A stretch of 64,000 nt of DNA from Loktanella sp. M215 (GTDB lineage: Bacteria > Pseudomonadota > Alphaproteobacteria > Rhodobacterales > Rhodobacteraceae), in NCBI RefSeq assembly GCF_021735925.1, contig NZ_WMEA01000004.1:1-64000 (forward strand), written 5' to 3'. A program made the position numbers and the translations under genes. Below are positions 61,889 to 64,000 of this stretch, piece by piece (within the stretch, counting starts at the first letter, position 1; every line of letters begins with the position of its first letter). Below the pieces are notes generated by a model that saw only the letters and a list, made by a program, of their open reading frames with translations, ran no database searches and had not been told where the DNA came from.

Positions 61889-63255
61889 CGTTGCCGCGCA
61901 GTTTGCAGGCGCGTCTCGGGCTGGCGATTGGCGGGCTGATCACGCTGCTGTGGATTGCCGCCGCGGTGGTGACGGCCGTGACCCTGCGGCACGAGATGGA
62001 CGAGGTTTTCGACTCGGCCTTGCAGGAGGTGGCGCAGCGGCTATTGCCGCTGGCGGTCATGGATATCGTGGAGCGCGAGGAGGAAGGCATCACCCAGCGC
62101 CTGGGTGCGGTGGCGGCGCACGACGAGTTCTTTACCTTCGTGGTGCGCGATGCGCAGGGGCGGGTCTTGCTGCAGTCGCATACCGCCGATCCCGCGGTGT
62201 TTCCCGACTATGACGGGGCGGGATTCCGGCAGACGCCGCTGTACCGACTGTATAACGAGGATGCCTTGCAGGGCAGTGTGCGGATCACCGTGGCAGAGCC
62301 GCTGGCGCACCGGCGACAGGTGTCGCAGGACGCGCAGCTGGCGCTGGGATTGCCTTTGCTGATCGTGCTGCCGGTGACACTGCTGGCAATCGTGCTGGCG
62401 GTGCGGGCGGGGCTGGCGCCGCTACGGCGGTTCCGCGAACGGCTGGCCGCGCGGCATGCGCGCGATCTGTCGCAGGTTCTGGCCGATGACCTGCCGCTTG
62501 AAATCGCGCCGGTGGCCGCGACGCTAAACACGCTGCTGGGTAGCCTCGACGCGGCCTTTGCCGCAGAGCGCAGTTTTGCTGCCAATGCGGCGCACGAGCT
62601 GCGCACGCCACTGGCCGGGGCCATCGCACATGCCCAGCGGTTGCAGTCCGAGACGGCGGACCCGGCCGCCCGCGCGCGGGCTGGCGAGATCGAGGCGACG
62701 CTGAAGCGACTGACGCGGCAGTCGGAGCGGCTGATGCAACTGGCCCGCGCCGAAGGCGGGCGGCTGACGGTAGATGTGGCGCACGACCTCAGGCCGGTCG
62801 TGCGGATCGTGGTCGATGATCTGAGGCGCAGTCTGGCGCCGGGCCGGGTGACGGTGTCTCTACCAGAACAGCCGGTGATGTCGCACCTGGACCCGGATAT
62901 CGTTGGTATCCTGTGCCGCAATCTGGTGGAAAACGCGTTGCGGCATGGATCGGAGGAAACGGTCACCGTTAGCATTGCGGCAGATGGACAACTGGTCGTG
63001 ACGAACGCGGGGCCGGTCGTGCCGCCGGAGGTGCTGGCGGGTCTGACCGACCGCTTTGCCCGTCGCAGCACCACTGCGGCAGGCAGTGGGCTGGGACTGG
63101 CGATCGTCGCCGCTGTGATGAACCGCATCGGGTCGGCGCTGACACTGACCTCGCCGCCTGCGGGACAGGACACTGGCTTCGCGGCCAGCGTGGCGATCCC
63201 GGTCACAGTCGTGGGGTTGGCGGACACCTCAACTGTCAAAAGCCGCGACCATTGA
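61885..63255 (+). CDS. Sensor histidine kinase
   Basis: 456 residues from ATG 61885, overlapping the regulator's stop (ATGA). Two transmembrane helices (about 12-34 and 152-174) flank a periplasmic sensor domain. The H-box is SFAANAAHELRTPLAG (His237). N-box ILCRNLVENALRHGS and G-box SGLGLAIVAAVMNRIG are present. The partner regulator is interrupted, so the pathway is probably dead unless the stop is read through. Confidence 0.92.
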   Translation: MTLPRSLQARLGLAIGGLITLLWIAAAVVTAVTLRHEMDEVFDSALQEVAQRLLPLAVMDIVEREEEGITQRLGAVAAHDEFFTFVVRDAQGRVLLQSHTADPAVFPDYDGAGFRQTPLYRLYNEDALQGSVRITVAEPLAHRRQVSQDAQLALGLPLLIVLPVTLLAIVLAVRAGLAPLRRFRERLAARHARDLSQVLADDLPLEIAPVAATLNTLLGSLDAAFAAERSFAANAAHELRTPLAGAIAHAQRLQSETADPAARARAGEIEATLKRLTRQSERLMQLARAEGGRLTVDVAHDLRPVVRIVVDDLRRSLAPGRVTVSLPEQPVMSHLDPDIVGILCRNLVENALRHGSEETVTVSIAADGQLVVTNAGPVVPPEVLAGLTDRFARRSTTAAGSGLGLAIVAAVMNRIGSALTLTSPPAGQDTGFAASVAIPVTVVGLADTSTVKSRDH

Positions 63256-63607
63256 CCTCAACGCTGCTGGCCTGCGTCACATTGGGCACAAACAAAGCAC
63301 GACATTGCAACCTAAATTGACCTAAGGTTTTTGGCCGTCTACAGGGCGGCAATCCTCGTCAGCGATTTGATCATCTGCGCTGTCACGGAGTCCCAACGTT
63401 TTGGAGCGCTTAAATGCCTACGCAGGTGCTGCAAACCAGTCGGCCATTGGAGGAGTTCAGAACGCCCGAAAAGGAGTGCCGAACTTAGCAATCCTTACAT
63501 ACAAAATAGCTTTCGTAAAAAAATAGATCACTCTTACAAATGCCACATAAAACGTGTGTTTTACGGACAGTTGCCGATAGCGCCCGATAAGCCGTCGATT
63601 TTCAGAG
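63256..63607. other. Non-coding stretch, possible transposase tail
   Basis: No intact gene. On the minus strand at about 63347-63435, HLRRHLSAPKRWDSVTAQMI then KSLTRIAAL to a stop looks like the end of a transposase, with low certainty. The part from about 63490 to 63560 is AT-rich. Confidence 0.35.
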
Positions 63608-64000
63608 ATGCTGCAACGGGCCGTGCCGCAGGCCGCCTGCTTTGTCGTGCCGCGCGTGCGCAACTGGTCCGAATTACTGTCGATGCGCAAGACCGATGCG
63701 GTCGACTGGACAACCCTGAAGGTACCCACCCATGCGACGATCTTCATTCGCCGCCCCGTAGGAAATCCGGGATTGCCCGCACGAGGAACTGGCCCAAGCC
63801 CTGGGACCGCTGAACGATCTTTATCGTCTCCCGGATTCCGTCTTCAACGACGACAACATCCATGCCGTGCTGACCGGCTTCGACATGCTCATGCTGCGGG
63901 CCACCTATGCGCCGGAACTGCGCAACGGGATCGGACGGGTGCAGGCCGCCGGCATGATCGGGCCGCTGCTGGCGCGCCTTGACCCCCGCGGAGAGCGTGG
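63608..64000 (+). pseudogene. DUF2927 gene fragment, truncated and frameshifted
   Basis: One frame gives QRAVPQAACFVVPRVRNWSE and DAVDWTTLKVPTHATIFI. Then near 63750-63762 the frame changes, and EIRDCPHEELAQALGPLNDL, YRLPDSVFNDDNIHAVLTGF and ATYAPELRNGIGRVQAAGMI follow to the window edge. Both parts are typical of DUF2927. The 5' end is missing and one or more bases are lost at the shift. The gene runs out of the window. Confidence 0.75.

Overview
The window looks like part of a large repABC-type plasmid, or a plasmid-derived region, from an alphaproteobacterium of the Roseobacter group (Rhodobacterales). The evidence is GC-rich codon usage, a minus-strand repA-repB-repC operon with an antisense RNA and a parS-like palindrome, a VirB/VirD-type conjugation system, IS66/IS110/IS1380 elements, and Roseobacter-style accessory genes such as ArdC, DUF3768, DUF2927 and a cyanide-insensitive-type bd oxidase.

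Layout. 1-4364: 3' end of a virB operon (virB6 to virB11). 4365-19881: cargo made of an IS66 remnant split by a three-gene serine-recombinase element (4826-7409), an AraC regulator, a complete hmfABCDE-like 2-furoate operon with a BenE-type permease (8658-16619), and a decayed but fully delimited IS66 element (16724-19873) with an 8-bp target duplication and a pRiA4b ORF-3 passenger gene. 20232-22322: a UPF0149-type protein. 22675-27649: virD4, relaxase and a MobC-like accessory gene, read leftward from a candidate oriT (perfect 15-bp inverted repeat at 27667-27723). 28035-28216: an array of 26 contiguous degenerate 7-bp units just upstream of a ParA/VirC1-like ATPase and a small basic partner. 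30241-33827: repCBA. 35093-44365: presumed leading region (ArdC, ParB-like nuclease-domain protein, DUF3768 and small unknowns), in which two operons are each preceded by the same ~500-bp non-coding cassette. 38.9-40.2 kb: an IS110 transposase.

44.5-55.7 kb: a metal and envelope island with a ZIP transporter, LspA, an L,D-transpeptidase, an eight-gene overlapping operon (SCO, DsbB, DsbA, PCuAC, SCO, M23, DUF411, lipoprotein), a MerR regulator and a ZntA-type P-type ATPase. The same MerR-type promoter sequence occurs three times here, which defines a small regulon. 55.7-64.0 kb: a patchwork with a thiolase tail, cydA-cydB-cydX inserted into what seems to have been one membrane-protein gene, an L,D-transpeptidase pseudogene, an IS1380 fragment, PepSY and acidic secreted proteins, a response regulator interrupted by an in-frame amber codon beside an intact histidine kinase, and a broken DUF2927 gene at the edge.

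How it fits together: replication and partition (repABC), transfer (virB, virD and the VirC1-like pair) and anti-defence/establishment genes form the backbone. The furoate catabolism and metal/envelope islands are cargo. The most unusual signals are the heptad array beside oriT, the duplicated leader cassette driving genes oriented toward oriT, the clean serine-recombinase insertion with its empty site in the same window, and the repeated MerR operator.
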